Positions 1 through 11,695 of a DNA stretch of 64,000 nt are shown here, in pieces. This DNA is from Rhodoferax koreense (GTDB lineage: Bacteria; Pseudomonadota; Gammaproteobacteria; Burkholderiales; Burkholderiaceae_C): NCBI RefSeq assembly GCF_001955695.1, contig NZ_CP019236.1, forward strand, positions 3,782,001 through 3,846,000, in the 5' to 3' direction. A program made the translations under genes and the position numbers. Positions within the stretch are counted from its first letter, which is position 1, and each line of letters opens with the position of its first letter. Under the pieces are notes generated by a model that searched no databases, was not told where the DNA came from, and saw nothing but the letters and a program-made list of their open reading frames with translations.

Positions 1-2132
1 TCGGCCTTGGCAGGCTCGTTCTGCCGTATTTCGACTTCCGTCATCAAGGCCAGCGCGGGCAGAAAGTCCGGGCGGGACGACAGCGCCTTGTCCAGGCTGT
101 AGGCCGCGCCGGGCAGGTTGTTGACCGCCAGTTGCCAGGTGGCGATTTCAGTCTGCTGCGGCGCATTGAAGTTGGCAAAGCGCGTGGCGCCGGAAAACGT
201 GGAGCGGGCGCCCTCCACGTCGCCGTTGGCCAGCTGAGCACGGCCGTAGATCAACAGGATCGGCACATTTTCCGGGTCTTTGCTCGACAGCCGTTTGGCC
301 GCTTCCAGCGCCTGGTCCGGCGCCTTGTTGCGCAGATGGAACTCCACCAGGGCCGTACCCGGGCGAAATTCCTTCGGACCGGCCATGTCGGAAGCCTTGG
401 ACAACCAACGCAAGGTGTCTGCGCTCGACCCTCGTCGGTCGGACAGGTTGGCCATCTCGTACATGGCGTCGATGTTCTTCTCGTCGGCCAGCAGGATGGC
501 ATTGAGCTTGGTCGCCGCGGCGTCGTAGGCCTTGTTGGCCATGTCCAGCCGCGCCAGGTTGAGCCTGGCCTCGACGAGTTTGCCATCGAGCTGAACGGCC
601 CGGTCGAACGACACCTTGGCCGCGGCCAGATTGCCCAACTGCGCCTGCGCCATGCCGTTGAGGTTGTGCAGAACGGCGCTGTCCGGCTGTTGCTTGAGCA
701 ACTTTTCCGCCACGGCCAGCGCCTTCGCGCCTTGGCCGCCACGCAGGTACAGGCCGACCAGGGCCGTGCCGGCCTGGATCTGGCTCGGCTCCTTGAAGGC
801 GGTTTCGAGCTGCGTCACGGCATCGGCCGACTGGCCCGCGCCCAGCAGGCTCAACCCGAGTTGGGTGTGGTATTCCGGCGCATCCTTGATGGCCAGAGCC
901 TGCTGCATCAACGCCGTGGCCTTGGCGTTACGCCCCTGCGCCATGCTGGCGCTGGCCAACAGCAGCAGGGCCTGGCCGTCCTGGGGCTGCGCCTTGAGGT
1001 ATTGCTCGAGCAGATCGCTGGCGCGGCCATAGTTCCTGTCGGACAGGTAGATCTGGGCGAGCAGCTTGGAAACCGGCCCGCCACCCTGCACGCGCTGCAT
1101 GGATTCGAAATAGGGTTTGGCCTTTTCATACTCGCTGAGGCCGAAATGGGCCAGCCCGTTGAGCATCAGCAGCTGCGGCCGGTACTGGATGAACGCCGGC
1201 GGTACGGCGTCGAGAAACGCCGTCACTTCGGCCAGCGACTTGCGGGCCCCGGCGCTATCGCCATCGCGCGACAGCAGCATCGCCTTGAGGTACGCGGCAC
1301 GCGGCTCCCGCGGTGATTGGGCCTGGATCTCGGCGACATCCTTGGCGGCATCGGCGTACTGGCCCAGGTCCATTTCGATGCCGGCGCGGGCCGCGCGGGC
1401 CTCGAGGTGCTTGGGATCGGCCTTCAGCGCCGAATCGTAGGCGGCAAGCGCGGCGCGAAGATTGCCCTGCACGTGCAGCAGGGCGCCGCGCTGGTAACGC
1501 ACCTCCGCGGAATCGGGCGCGAGCGCGGTCGCGCGTTCGATGGCCGCGTTGGCCTCCGCGTACTGCATGGCGCGGATGCGCACCGGCACCTCGGCCAACC
1601 ACACTTCGGGCAGGCGGCCATCCATCACCCGGGCTTCATCGATGTTCTTGAGCGCGCCACGCACGTCGCCCAGCTCGGCCGAAGCCGAAGCGCGCAGCAG
1701 CAGCAGCTTGACCTGCACGTCCGCCGGTAGGCCGGACACATTGAACTGCGGCTGCTCCAGCAGCAGCTTGTGTTTGCCCTGGGCCACATAGGCCTGGCCC
1801 AGCGGCACCACGATTTCCGCGCGGTTCACGCCGAGCCGGACCGCTTCGTTCAGCGCCACTTCGGCGGCCGCGGCTTCGCCGTTGGCAAGCAAGGCCTTGC
1901 CCAGCAACACTTGCACGGGCAACAAGGTCTTGTCGATCTGCAGCGCATTCTTCAGCTGGATGATCGCGCCAGGGACGTCCTTCTTCTCGTAACGCGTCAA
2001 CGCATCTTCGTAGAAGCGCGAGGCCTTGCTGTCGGTGGCCGCATGGACGGCAAATCCCGGAACGGCCAGCAGGGCGACCAACGCGGCCCTTCCAAACAAT
2101 TGCGCAAGTCGAGGGGTCGAAAAACACGTCAT
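1..2132 (-). CDS. prsT: PEP-CTERM system TPR-repeat protein PrsT, 3' end beyond window
   Basis: The reading frame is open from the ATG at 2132 to the left edge, at least 710 codons, with no stop. The first ~31 residues form a signal peptide (short basic start, then ALVALLAVPGFAVHA), so the protein is exported. The rest is tandem TPR-like helical pairs rich in Ala and Leu, with recurrent stretches such as YEKKDVPGAIIQLKNAL and HNLNGMAQAQLGNLAAA. This order, signal peptide followed by a very long TPR array, is that of the PrsT family found with exosortase/PEP-CTERM exopolysaccharide loci; the family role in assembly or secretion is known only by association. No exosortase gene lies inside the window, so the locus should continue to the left. 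Confidence 0.8.
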   Translation of the reverse strand, partial: MTCFSTPRLAQLFGRAALVALLAVPGFAVHAATDSKASRFYEDALTRYEKKDVPGAIIQLKNALQIDKTLLPVQVLLGKALLANGEAAAAEVALNEAVRLGVNRAEIVVPLGQAYVAQGKHKLLLEQPQFNVSGLPADVQVKLLLLRASASAELGDVRGALKNIDEARVMDGRLPEVWLAEVPVRIRAMQYAEANAAIERATALAPDSAEVRYQRGALLHVQGNLRAALAAYDSALKADPKHLEARAARAGIEMDLGQYADAAKDVAEIQAQSPREPRAAYLKAMLLSRDGDSAGARKSLAEVTAFLDAVPPAFIQYRPQLLMLNGLAHFGLSEYEKAKPYFESMQRVQGGGPVSKLLAQIYLSDRNYGRASDLLEQYLKAQPQDGQALLLLASASMAQGRNAKATALMQQALAIKDAPEYHTQLGLSLLGAGQSADAVTQLETAFKEPSQIQAGTALVGLYLRGGQGAKALAVAEKLLKQQPDSAVLHNLNGMAQAQLGNLAAAKVSFDRAVQLDGKLVEARLNLARLDMANKAYDAAATKLNAILLADEKNIDAMYEMANLSDRRGSSADTLRWLSKASDMAGPKEFRPGTALVEFHLRNKAPDQALEAAKRLSSKDPENVPILLIYGRAQLANGDVEGARSTFSGATRFANFNAPQQTEIATWQLAVNNLPGAAYSLDKALSSRPDFLPALALMTEVEIRQNEPAKA

Positions 2133-2235
2133 AAACAAGCCCGTTGTTCGCAAAATAATGTAACAGGCGCAATGGTAATGGCGTGCCAGCGCGGTTCCGG
2201 CGTGGAAGCCGTACCACCTGCATTCAATCGGTGAC

Positions 2236-2970
2236 CTATTTAACGTCTACCGTCGGCAAATCGGAGTTAACTGCATCGTTCGCAACAAAGTTCGCATGGC
2301 CGCGGGCACGTAGCTCACAGGCCGGGCATTCACCGCAGCCGTAGCCCCAGGCGTGGCGGTGGGTGCGGTCGCCCTGGTAGCAGGTATGGGTATGTTCGAC
2401 GATCAGCTCGACCAGGGCCGCACCGCCGAGCGCATGGGCGAGTTGCCAGGTCTGGGCCTTGTCGATCCACATCAGCGGGGTCTCGATGAGGAAGCGCTTG
2501 TCCATGCCCAGCGACAGTGCCAGCTGCATCGCCTTCATGGTGTCGTCGCGGCAATCGGGATAGCCGGAGAAATCGGTTTCGCAGACGCCGGTCACGATCA
2601 CATGCAGGTCGCGCCGGTAGGCGAGCGCCGCGGCCAATGTGAGGAACAGCAGGTTGCGGCCGGGCACGAAGGTGTTGGGCAGGCCGCTTTCCTCCATCTT
2701 GAACACCATGTCGCGCGTCAGCGAGGTTTCGCTGACCTGCCCCAGCACCGCCAGATCGAGGAGATGGTCTTCGCCAAGCCGCCCGGCCCACTGCGGAAAC
2801 TGCAGCCGGATCTGCTCGAGCACACGCAGCCGCGCCTCGAGCTCGATCACGTGACGCTGGCCGTAATCGAAGGCGACGGTCTCCACGAACTGGTATTTGG
2901 ACAGGGCCAGGGCCAAACAGGTGGTGGAATCCTGACCGCCTGAGAACAGGACGAGCGCGCGGGTGTGCAT
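2236..2970 (-). CDS. queC: 7-cyano-7-deazaguanine synthase QueC
   Basis: QueC makes preQ0 (7-cyano-7-deazaguanine) from 7-carboxy-7-deazaguanine, ammonia and ATP in queuosine biosynthesis. The 244-residue protein has the PP-loop ATPase motif SGGQDS at residues 10-15 and a C-terminal zinc site of four cysteines (C197, C212, C215, C218; [10 protein letters not shown]). Length is normal for the family. An in-frame extension to 3120 exists, but the ATG at 2970 ([12 protein letters not shown]) puts the PP-loop where the family has it. The gene stands alone, divergent from the membrane protein at 3071, with about 100 bp between them. Confidence 0.95.
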   Translation of the reverse strand: MHTRALVLFSGGQDSTTCLALALSKYQFVETVAFDYGQRHVIELEARLRVLEQIRLQFPQWAGRLGEDHLLDLAVLGQVSETSLTRDMVFKMEESGLPNTFVPGRNLLFLTLAAALAYRRDLHVIVTGVCETDFSGYPDCRDDTMKAMQLALSLGMDKRFLIETPLMWIDKAQTWQLAHALGGAALVELIVEHTHTCYQGDRTHRHAWGYGCGECPACELRARGHANFVANDAVNSDLPTVDVK

Positions 2971-3070
2971 GGTGAAAACTCTGACGTTGGCAAACCTGGA
3001 TTGTCGCGCGCCCAGGGACGTTGCTGCATCCTCAGCGCCACTTAAGAATGCTTGAGGCACACTGCCGACG

Positions 3071-3610
3071 ATGCACCGCTGTCTTCGCTTCCTCGTCCAG
3101 GCACTCAAGGGCTTCGGCACGGCTGTGTTCGCCCTGCTGCTGATCTTCGAGGAATGGGGCTGGGACCCACTGTCGCGCCTGCTCTACCGCATGGCGCGGC
3201 TGCCGGTGTGGTCGCAGATCGAAAAGCTGATCGTGCGGCTGCCGCCCTATGCCGCGCTGGCGGTGTTCGGGGTGCCGGTGCTGGCGCTGATTCCGGTCAA
3301 GCTGCTGGCCTGGTACTGGGTGGCGCAGGGCCATGCGCTGCTCGGCCTCAGCGTCGTGGTGGCGGCCAAGGTGGCGGGCACGGCCATCGCGGCGCGGCTG
3401 TTTCAGCTCACCCAGCCGGCGTTGATGCAATTGCCCTGGTTCAACCGCGGCTACGGGCGTTTCAAGACCTGGAAAGACGACATCACGGCACGCGTGCGCC
3501 AGTCGCCGATCTGGCGAAAGGCACGCTGCGGTTCGCACCGCCTGCGCCGTTACGGCCGCACCCGCGGGCGCCTGGCATGGCAAGGCCTGCGCAACATATT
3601 CAGCCGTTAG
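3071..3610 (+). CDS. Hypothetical membrane protein, 179 aa
   Basis: I recognise no named family with certainty. The protein has a hydrophobic N-terminal segment (about residues 10-27, followed by FEEWGWDPL) and two further hydrophobic stretches (about 58-80 and 85-110). The C-terminus is very basic (many Arg/Lys after residue 140). This suggests a small inner-membrane protein with a positively charged cytoplasmic tail. It is divergent from queC, and its 3' end overlaps the convergent XdhC gene by 11 bp. Codon use matches the surrounding genes, so the ORF is likely real. Confidence 0.7.
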   Translation: MHRCLRFLVQALKGFGTAVFALLLIFEEWGWDPLSRLLYRMARLPVWSQIEKLIVRLPPYAALAVFGVPVLALIPVKLLAWYWVAQGHALLGLSVVVAAKVAGTAIAARLFQLTQPALMQLPWFNRGYGRFKTWKDDITARVRQSPIWRKARCGSHRLRRYGRTRGRLAWQGLRNIFSR

Positions 3611-4682
3611 CCGTGCCGCAGACCAGGCCCTCTGCCAGGGCCGTGTCGTTCTCGGGCACGGCGCGTTCGTTCTTGGCATGCGACACGTCCACATCGCGCG
3701 GCAGCGCCACGCCGTTCTTCACGGCGAGGATCTCGGCCATCACGCTCACGGCGATCTCCGGCGGCGTCTTGCTGCCGATGTAGATGCCGATCGGGCCGCG
3801 CAGGCGCGCCAGGCTGGCCTCGGTCTGGCCGAAGTGTTCGATCATGCGTTCGCGCCGCGCCTCGTTGTTGCGCCGCGAGCCGATCGCGCCGACGTAGAAA
3901 GCCTCGCTGTCCAGCGCCTCGAGCAACGCCAGGTCGTCGAGCTTCGGGTCGTGCGTCAGCGCCACCACGCAACTGCGGCCGTCGGGCTTGAAGGCAGCGA
4001 CCACGTCGTCGGGCATCTCGCTCAGCACCTTGGCGCCGGGCACGGACCAGGCGCTGCGGTATTCGTCGCGCGGATCGCACACGGTGACGGCGAAGCCGCT
4101 GAACAGCGCCATCGTCGCCAGGTATTCGGTGAGCTGGCCCGCGCCGATGAGCAGCATGCGGTACTCGGGACCGAAGGTGTTGAGCAGCTCAGTGGCCGAC
4201 AGGCTGAGCTCGGCCGGTGCGAGCGACGGCGCCAGGACCACCGCACCGTCCGCCAGCCGCACGCTGCGCTGCATCAGCTGGCCCGATTCCAGCGCCTTCA
4301 CCAGCTCGGCCAGGCTCTGCGCGTCAGGGTCGTATTCGAGCAGCAGCTCCAGCGTGCCGCCGCAGGGCAGGCCGAAGCGGTGCGCTTCGTCGGCGCTGAT
4401 GCCGTATTTGACGAAGGCCGGCGCGCCGCTGGGCATCTGCTGCACGGGCTGGCTCTTGTCGGTCTGCGCATAGGCGCTGGTGTGGCGGTAGATCAGGTCG
4501 TCCTCGATGCAGCCGCCCGACACCGAGCCCACCACCGCGCCGTCTTCGCGCAGCGCCATGATCGAGCCCACCGGCCGCGGCGACGAACCCCAGGTGCGCA
4601 CCACCGTGGCCAGCAGCGCGCGATGGCCAGCCTGCCGCCAGTCGCGCAGGGTGCGCAGCACCATCACGTCGAGGTTTTCCAT
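3600..4682 (-). CDS. XdhC/CoxI-family molybdenum cofactor insertion protein
   Basis: Proteins of this family bind the molybdenum cofactor, have it sulfurated, and insert it into xanthine dehydrogenase/CO-dehydrogenase-type hydroxylases. The 360-residue protein has the N-terminal XdhC_CoxI region (RTWGSSPRPVGSIMALRED, then GSVSGGCIEDD, about residues 29-62). Its C-terminal Rossmann part has LLIGAGQLTEYLA near residue 175 and the signature FYVGAIGSRRNNEARRERM further on. It lies 7 bp downstream of coxG at the end of the cox-like operon, so it most likely matures the hydroxylase encoded by coxSLM. Both expected halves are present. Confidence 0.9.
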   Translation of the reverse strand: MENLDVMVLRTLRDWRQAGHRALLATVVRTWGSSPRPVGSIMALREDGAVVGSVSGGCIEDDLIYRHTSAYAQTDKSQPVQQMPSGAPAFVKYGISADEAHRFGLPCGGTLELLLEYDPDAQSLAELVKALESGQLMQRSVRLADGAVVLAPSLAPAELSLSATELLNTFGPEYRMLLIGAGQLTEYLATMALFSGFAVTVCDPRDEYRSAWSVPGAKVLSEMPDDVVAAFKPDGRSCVVALTHDPKLDDLALLEALDSEAFYVGAIGSRRNNEARRERMIEHFGQTEASLARLRGPIGIYIGSKTPPEIAVSVMAEILAVKNGVALPRDVDVSHAKNERAVPENDTALAEGLVCGTANG

Positions 4683-4689
4683 GGCCGGC

Positions 4690-5253
4690 TCAACTCCCTT
4701 CTGGCTTGTCTTTCTTGCCGAAGCCGATCTTCTGCATGAAACCGGCCACGGCGCCCGTCTTCTCTGCGGAAGCTGCTACGGAATCGGTAGCATCTTCGGG
4801 CGGCGGCCCGTAGCGGCGCTGCATTTCGGCATCGAAACGCTTGAAGAAATCCTCGGCAAGCGACTTGGCCGCGCCGTCGATCAGCCGCTGGCCGAGCTGT
4901 GCCACCTTGCCGCCGACCTGGGCGTTGACGCTGTAGGCCAGCTCGCAGCCGCCGTCGTTCGGCGTCAGCTGTACCTTGGACTGGCCCTTGCCGAAGCCCG
5001 CCGCACCGCCCTGCCCTTCGAAGACGATGGTGTAGCTGGCCGGCGGCACGATGTCGGACAGCGTGATCTTGCCGGCGAACTTGGCCGACACCGGGCCGAT
5101 CTTCACCGCCATGCCCACGGCGTACTGGTTCTCGCCGGTGGCCTCGACCTTGTCGCAGCCGGGGATGCAGATCTTCAGCACGGCCGGATCGTTGAGCGCC
5201 TCCCAGGCCTGTTGCTGGGTGATGGCCAATTGGCGGCTGCCTTGCATTTCCAT
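4690..5253 (-). CDS. coxG: CoxG-like carbon monoxide dehydrogenase subunit G family
   Basis: CoxG-family proteins have a START/SRPBCC-like fold; in Oligotropha-type systems CoxG helps attach the enzyme to the membrane. The 187-residue protein opens with MEMQGSRQLAITQQQAWEAL and PAVLKICIPGCDKVE, which are typical of the family. The C-terminal part is a variable linker ending in a short Lys/Gly-rich tail. The start at 5253 was chosen over an in-frame start at 5382 because AGGAAC precedes it and the family N-terminus begins here. It sits 46 bp after coxE and 7 bp before the XdhC gene. Confidence 0.9.
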   Translation of the reverse strand: MEMQGSRQLAITQQQAWEALNDPAVLKICIPGCDKVEATGENQYAVGMAVKIGPVSAKFAGKITLSDIVPPASYTIVFEGQGGAAGFGKGQSKVQLTPNDGGCELAYSVNAQVGGKVAQLGQRLIDGAAKSLAEDFFKRFDAEMQRRYGPPPEDATDSVAASAEKTGAVAGFMQKIGFGKKDKPEGS

Positions 5254-5299
5254 GGAGTGTTCCTCGTTGATTGTTGTTGCTCTGATCGGTGCGATTGGA

Positions 5300-6484
5300 T
5301 CAGCGTTTGAGCAGCCGTGCCAGACTCGCCGCCAAATCGCCAAGCCTGGCAAGGTTGTGCACGGCCAGCATCGCGTCCGCATGTTGGTGCAGCACGGCCG
5401 CCCCCCGCGCCAGCGGCGCGTAGCCGTCGAAACGCAGCAGCGGATTGAGCCACAGCAGGCGCCGGCAGCTGCGGTGCAGCCAGGCCAGTTCGCGGTCGAG
5501 TTCGGCGGGCTCGCCGGTGTCCAGCCCGTCGGTGATCACCAGCACCAGCGTGCGCCGGCCGACCAGACGGCGGGCGTGCTGCAGCCGCAACGTGCGCAGC
5601 GAAGCGCCGAACTGCGTGCCGCCAGCGAAGTCCTCGATGGCGGCACCGGCCGCCGCGAGCATGGCGTCGGTGTCGGCCAGGCGGAAGGCGGGGGTCAGAT
5701 CGGTGAGCCGCGTGCCGAAGGCGAACACGTCGCGGCGCGGGTTGTGCCTGGTGGCCGCATGCAGGAAGGCCAGCAACAGGCGTGCATAACGCTCCATCGA
5801 ACCCGACACGTCGACCAGCACCAGCAGCGGCAGCGGCTGACGCAGCCGCTCCAGCCGGGGCAGCCGCAACAACTCGCCGCCGGTATGGGCGGCCTGGTGC
5901 ATCACGCCGGGCCAGTGCATTGATGCGCCATGGCTGCCGGGCCGGGTGCGGCGCGTACGCACCTCGGGCAGGGGCAGCGCGATGTCGCGCGCCAGGGTTT
6001 CGACGAGGCGGTATTCGGTGCCCGACAAGGCGTTGAAGTCGGCGTGTTTCAGCCGGTGGACGTCGCTGGCCGTCATCGCCGCGTCGAAATCCACCTTCTG
6101 GTCTTCGGACGATGGGCGCGCCAGTTCGGCGGGCGTGCGCGGTGGCGACAAAGCCTCGCGCACGCGCGGGCGGCGCTTGCTGGCCTCGGCCTGGCCCTCG
6201 GCGCTGGGCAGCATCTGGGCGAGCAGCTTCTGCGCGATGTCGGGGTTGCGGAAGTAGGCGTCGAAGAGTTCGCGGAAGACCAGCCGGTCCTGCTCGCGGC
6301 TCACCAGCACGGCTTCGAGCGCGGCGCTCAGGTCGTGCCGATCCGCCAGGCCCACGAGCAGCGCCGCCTCGGCGGCCAGCGCCATGCGCGCGCTGTCGAT
6401 GCGCACGCCGGCGCGGCGCAGTGCGCGGCCGAAGCCGGTCAGGTTGTCGGCCAGCTTGCCGGTGCGGGCGTCACCGAGTTGCAT
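5300..6484 (-). CDS. coxE: VWA-domain protein CoxE
   Basis: CoxE acts with the MoxR-type ATPase CoxD in maturation of the metal site of CO-dehydrogenase-type enzymes. The 394-residue protein has a helical N-terminal half and a C-terminal von Willebrand A domain with an intact MIDAS motif (LVLVDVSGSMERYARL) and the later VITDGLDTGE. It starts 12 bp after coxD, a MoxR/VWA pairing seen widely in bacteria. For the form II operon type the partner role is inferred from gene order. Confidence 0.9.
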   Translation of the reverse strand: MQLGDARTGKLADNLTGFGRALRRAGVRIDSARMALAAEAALLVGLADRHDLSAALEAVLVSREQDRLVFRELFDAYFRNPDIAQKLLAQMLPSAEGQAEASKRRPRVREALSPPRTPAELARPSSEDQKVDFDAAMTASDVHRLKHADFNALSGTEYRLVETLARDIALPLPEVRTRRTRPGSHGASMHWPGVMHQAAHTGGELLRLPRLERLRQPLPLLVLVDVSGSMERYARLLLAFLHAATRHNPRRDVFAFGTRLTDLTPAFRLADTDAMLAAAGAAIEDFAGGTQFGASLRTLRLQHARRLVGRRTLVLVITDGLDTGEPAELDRELAWLHRSCRRLLWLNPLLRFDGYAPLARGAAVLHQHADAMLAVHNLARLGDLAASLARLLKR

Positions 6485-6496
6485 GCCGTGAATCTC

Positions 6497-7393
6497 TCAC
6501 GCCACCTCGGGCCTGAGCAACTCGGCCGCCATGTCGCGCGTGAGCGCCACCACGTCTTCGCGCTGCTTGAAGAGGATGCCGGCCGTGTCGGCCACCACTT
6601 CCGGGTCGACCACCAGCGTGTCCAGCGCAACCAGCGCCTTGGCCCATTCCACGCTCTCGGCGATGCCCGGTGCGCGCTGGAACGCGCTCACGAACGGCGC
6701 ACTGCGCAGCCGCCCCACGAAATCGGCCACCTGCTGCGTGAGCGCGGCGCTGGCGCCCGGCACCTGGGCGCGCACGATGGCGAGTTCGCGTTCCCGCTCC
6801 GGATAGTCGAGCCAGTGGTAGAGGCAGCGGCGCTTCACCGCGTCGTTGAGCTCACGCGTGCGGTTGCTGGTGAGGATGGTGACCGGGGGCACGATGGCGG
6901 CGATCGTGCCGATCTCGGGAATGCTGACCTGGTATTCGCCCAGGTATTCGAGCAGGAAGGCCTCGAAGGGTTCGTCGGCGCGGTCCACTTCGTCGATCAG
7001 CAGCACCGCGCCCGGCGCCGGCGTCTGCAAGGCCTGCAGCAGCGGGCGGCGGATCAGGTAACGGCTCTGGTAGACCTCGCGCTCCACGGTGGCGGCGTCT
7101 TCGTGATTCTCCGCCGCGCGCATGTGCAGCAGTTGGGCGGCGTAATTCCATTCGTACAAGGCCTCACGCAGCTCCAGCCCGTCGTAGCACTGCAGGCGCA
7201 GCAACTGTCGCTCGAGCGCCTGCGACAAGGCCTTGGCCAGCGCCGTCTTGCCCACGCCGGGCTCGCCTTCGAGCAGCAGCGGGCGTTGCAGCTTCAGGGC
7301 CAGGAAAACGGCTGTGGCCAGGCGCCGGTCGGCGTAGTAGCCGACGGCCTGCAGCGCCTGGGTCAGGGTGTCGATGGAAGCGAAAACAGTCAA
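6497..7393 (-). CDS. coxD: MoxR-family AAA+ ATPase CoxD
   Basis: This is an AAA+ ATPase of 298 residues with Walker A (GEPGVGKTALAKAL), Walker B (VLLIDEVDRADEP) and sensor 1 (ILTSNRTREL). CoxD is reported to work as a chaperone-like ATPase in assembling the CO dehydrogenase active site. The gene lies 82 bp downstream of coxM and 12 bp upstream of coxE. A second, separate MoxR gene is found at 36043 with a different set of partners. Confidence 0.92.
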   Translation of the reverse strand: MTVFASIDTLTQALQAVGYYADRRLATAVFLALKLQRPLLLEGEPGVGKTALAKALSQALERQLLRLQCYDGLELREALYEWNYAAQLLHMRAAENHEDAATVEREVYQSRYLIRRPLLQALQTPAPGAVLLIDEVDRADEPFEAFLLEYLGEYQVSIPEIGTIAAIVPPVTILTSNRTRELNDAVKRRCLYHWLDYPERERELAIVRAQVPGASAALTQQVADFVGRLRSAPFVSAFQRAPGIAESVEWAKALVALDTLVVDPEVVADTAGILFKQREDVVALTRDMAAELLRPEVA

Positions 7394-7475
7394 GTCAACA
7401 TCCTGTTGCTATTGAAAAATGAGCAGGCAGCGCAGACAGTATTTGCGCCAGAGGCACAAAACACTTGAGAAATAT

Positions 7476-8267
7476 TCAGCCCAACGCCTTGGCCACCGCG
7501 CGCTGCGCCATCACGCTGACGAGGTTGGCGCGATAAGCCGCCGTGGCGTGCAGGTCGGCGTTCAGATCGCTCGCATCAATGCTCACCTTGGCCGCGGCTT
7601 CCGGCGTGAAGCTGGCCGAGAGCGCCGCCTCCAGCCCCGCGTGGCGGAACACGCCATTGCCCGCGCCGGTGACAGCCACCCGCACGCCAGCGGCCGTCTG
7701 CGCCACGAACACGCCGACCAGCGCGAACCGCGAGGCCGGCTGGCGGAACTTCATGTAGGCCGCGCGCTGCGGAATCGGAAAGCGCACGGCGGTGATCAGT
7801 TCGCCCTCGCCCAGCGCCGTGGCGAACATGCCCTGGAAGAAGTCGTCCGCCGCGATCTCGCGCTGGTCGGTGACCACCGTGGCACCCAGTGCCAGCAACG
7901 CGCTGGGGTAGCAGGCTGCGGGGTCGTTGTTGGCCACCGAGCCGCCGAGCGTGCCCATGGCGCGCACCTGCTTGTCGCCGATGTGGGCGGCCAGGTCGGC
8001 CAGAGCCGGCAGGGCCGCGAGGATCTCGGCGTTTTCGGCGACGTCGGCATGGCGCGCCATGGCGCCGATGACGAAGGCGTCGCCCTCGCGCTTGATGGTC
8101 GCCAGGTCCTGGATGCCGCCGAGGTCGACCACCTGGCCCGGCTGCGACAGCCGCAGCTTCATCGAGGCCAGCAGGGTCTGGCCGCCAGCCAGCGGCTTGG
8201 CGCCGCCAGTGGCGAGTTGCGCGGCCTCGGCTACGGTGGAAGGACGTTCCAAAGTGAATGCGTACAT
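7476..8267 (-). CDS. coxM: FAD-binding medium subunit of a CoxM-type molybdenum hydroxylase
   Basis: The medium subunit carries FAD and passes electrons from the [2Fe-2S] subunit to the acceptor. The 263-residue protein has two FAD contact motifs: AGGQTLLASMKLRL near residue 32 and TLGGSVANNDPAACYPSALL near residue 108. The C-terminal CO_deh_flav_C region follows. Length is normal. It follows coxL after a 123-bp gap holding a REP-like palindrome, an unusual interruption of an operon. Gene order S-L-M differs from the M-S-L order of classical form I cox clusters. Confidence 0.92.
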   Translation of the reverse strand: MYAFTLERPSTVAEAAQLATGGAKPLAGGQTLLASMKLRLSQPGQVVDLGGIQDLATIKREGDAFVIGAMARHADVAENAEILAALPALADLAAHIGDKQVRAMGTLGGSVANNDPAACYPSALLALGATVVTDQREIAADDFFQGMFATALGEGELITAVRFPIPQRAAYMKFRQPASRFALVGVFVAQTAAGVRVAVTGAGNGVFRHAGLEAALSASFTPEAAAKVSIDASDLNADLHATAAYRANLVSVMAQRAVAKALG

Positions 8268-8309
8268 GGTTTGCTCTCTGTGGGTATTTTCGTGATGCTT
8301 GGAGAAACA

Positions 8310-8359
8310 CCGTTCGGGCTGGGCCTGTCGAAGCCCTTCGACAGGCTCAGGGCGAACGG
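8310..8359. repeat. REP-like palindrome between coxL and coxM
   Basis: Two 24-bp arms (8310-8333 and 8336-8359) form an inverted repeat with a 2-bp loop. The inner 10 bp are perfect (CCTGTCGAAG / CTTCGACAGG), and the outer part has a few mismatches. The right arm has the same core as the units of the array at 56944-57245. In RNA it would fold into a strong hairpin inside the cox transcript, and could protect the upstream coxSL message or reduce coxM expression. That role is inference. Confidence 0.85.
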
Positions 8360-8390
8360 GTTGGAGCGGCTGTCATGGTGGACGGAGACC

Positions 8391-10769
<2,379 letters not shown>

Positions 10770-10799
10770 GTCTGTCTCCTTTTTTTATTTTGCAGGGAC

Positions 10800-11273
10800 T
10801 CAGGTGCTGGCAGCCATGGCGACCGCGCCCTGCTTCACCGCCTTCACGATGTTCTGGTAGCCGGTGCAGCGGCACAGGTTGCCTTCGAGCAGCTCGCGGA
10901 TCTCGGTTTCGCCGGCCTTGGGATGGTGCTGGCACAGGTCGACCGCGCTCATCACCATGCCGGTGGTGCAGAAGCCGCACTGCAGGCCGTGGCAGTCCTT
11001 GAACGCGGCCTGCATCGGGTGCATGGTGCCGTCGGGCTGCGCCAGGCCTTCGATGGTGGTGATCTCGGCGCCCGGCACCTGGGCTGCGAGCACATTGCAC
11101 GACTTGATCGCTCGGCCGTTCATGAGCACCGTGCAGGCGCCGCACTGTGCCGTGTCGCAGCCCACATGGGTGCCGGTGAGCTTCAGGTGCTCGCGGATCG
11201 CGTGGACCAGGAAGGTGTTGGGTGGACAGTCGATCGTGGCGGCTTTGCCGTTGACCGTGAGTTGTACCTGCAT
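10800..11273 (-). CDS. coxS: [2Fe-2S] small subunit of CoxS type
   Basis: The 157-residue ferredoxin-like subunit carries both iron-sulfur clusters: the plant-type site (C39, C44, C47, C59) and the alpha-helical site (C99, C102, C134, C136). All eight ligands are present. It is the first gene of the operon, with GGAGA upstream of its ATG. The promoter should lie in the 420-bp gap to the right. It transfers electrons from the CoxL molybdenum centre to FAD in CoxM. Confidence 0.95.
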   Translation of the reverse strand: MQVQLTVNGKAATIDCPPNTFLVHAIREHLKLTGTHVGCDTAQCGACTVLMNGRAIKSCNVLAAQVPGAEITTIEGLAQPDGTMHPMQAAFKDCHGLQCGFCTTGMVMSAVDLCQHHPKAGETEIRELLEGNLCRCTGYQNIVKAVKQGAVAMAAST

Positions 11274-11695
11274 CGGAATGTCTCCATCTGTGGGTTGATC
11301 GGCGCTGCGCCATTGTTGGACCCGGCCTCAGCCATCTTGCTAGGGACAACCCTAGGGCGACGGCGCGTGCACGCTTGCTCCACTGGAACGCTCCGAATGG
11401 CCGTGCAGGTCATTTTTAACACGCTGCGGATTCTTTTGCCTCGGCCCTTCTTGGGTCTAGCGATCCCAAGTCATCCACGATTTCCGCAGAACTGTCGAGC
11501 GGTTGGCCGTTTTCGCCGCTACCTGGCCAAAAACCCCACAACGGCATTGCGCAGCCACCGTTAAATTTCGTGTCAGAATTTTTTGTACACATTTATTACG
11601 ACAAAACTTATCTACGCACGAAGTTTCAGTCATGAATCATTGTCTTTTAATAGCAGACCAACGATCAATTAGCGGTACTGGGTGTCGGAGGTGCT
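11274..11695. other. Non-coding gap between the cox operon and the CDI-like island
   Basis: No convincing gene is seen on either strand. The left part must hold the minus-strand promoter of coxS. A small hairpin (CTTGGG at 11450-11455 with CCCAAG at 11465-11470) lies mid-gap. From about 11570 the sequence turns A/T-rich up to the GTG at 11696, which marks the left boundary of the accessory region. No confident -35/-10 pair was assigned. Confidence 0.5.

Noticed and set aside
132..1316. 394-codon plus-strand frame opposite prsT
   Set aside because: The minus strand has a continuous TPR protein with a signal peptide; the plus frame is a shadow.
2971..3070. preQ1 riboswitch upstream of queC
   Set aside because: The 100-bp leader shows no recognisable preQ1 aptamer (no A-rich tail with short hairpin).
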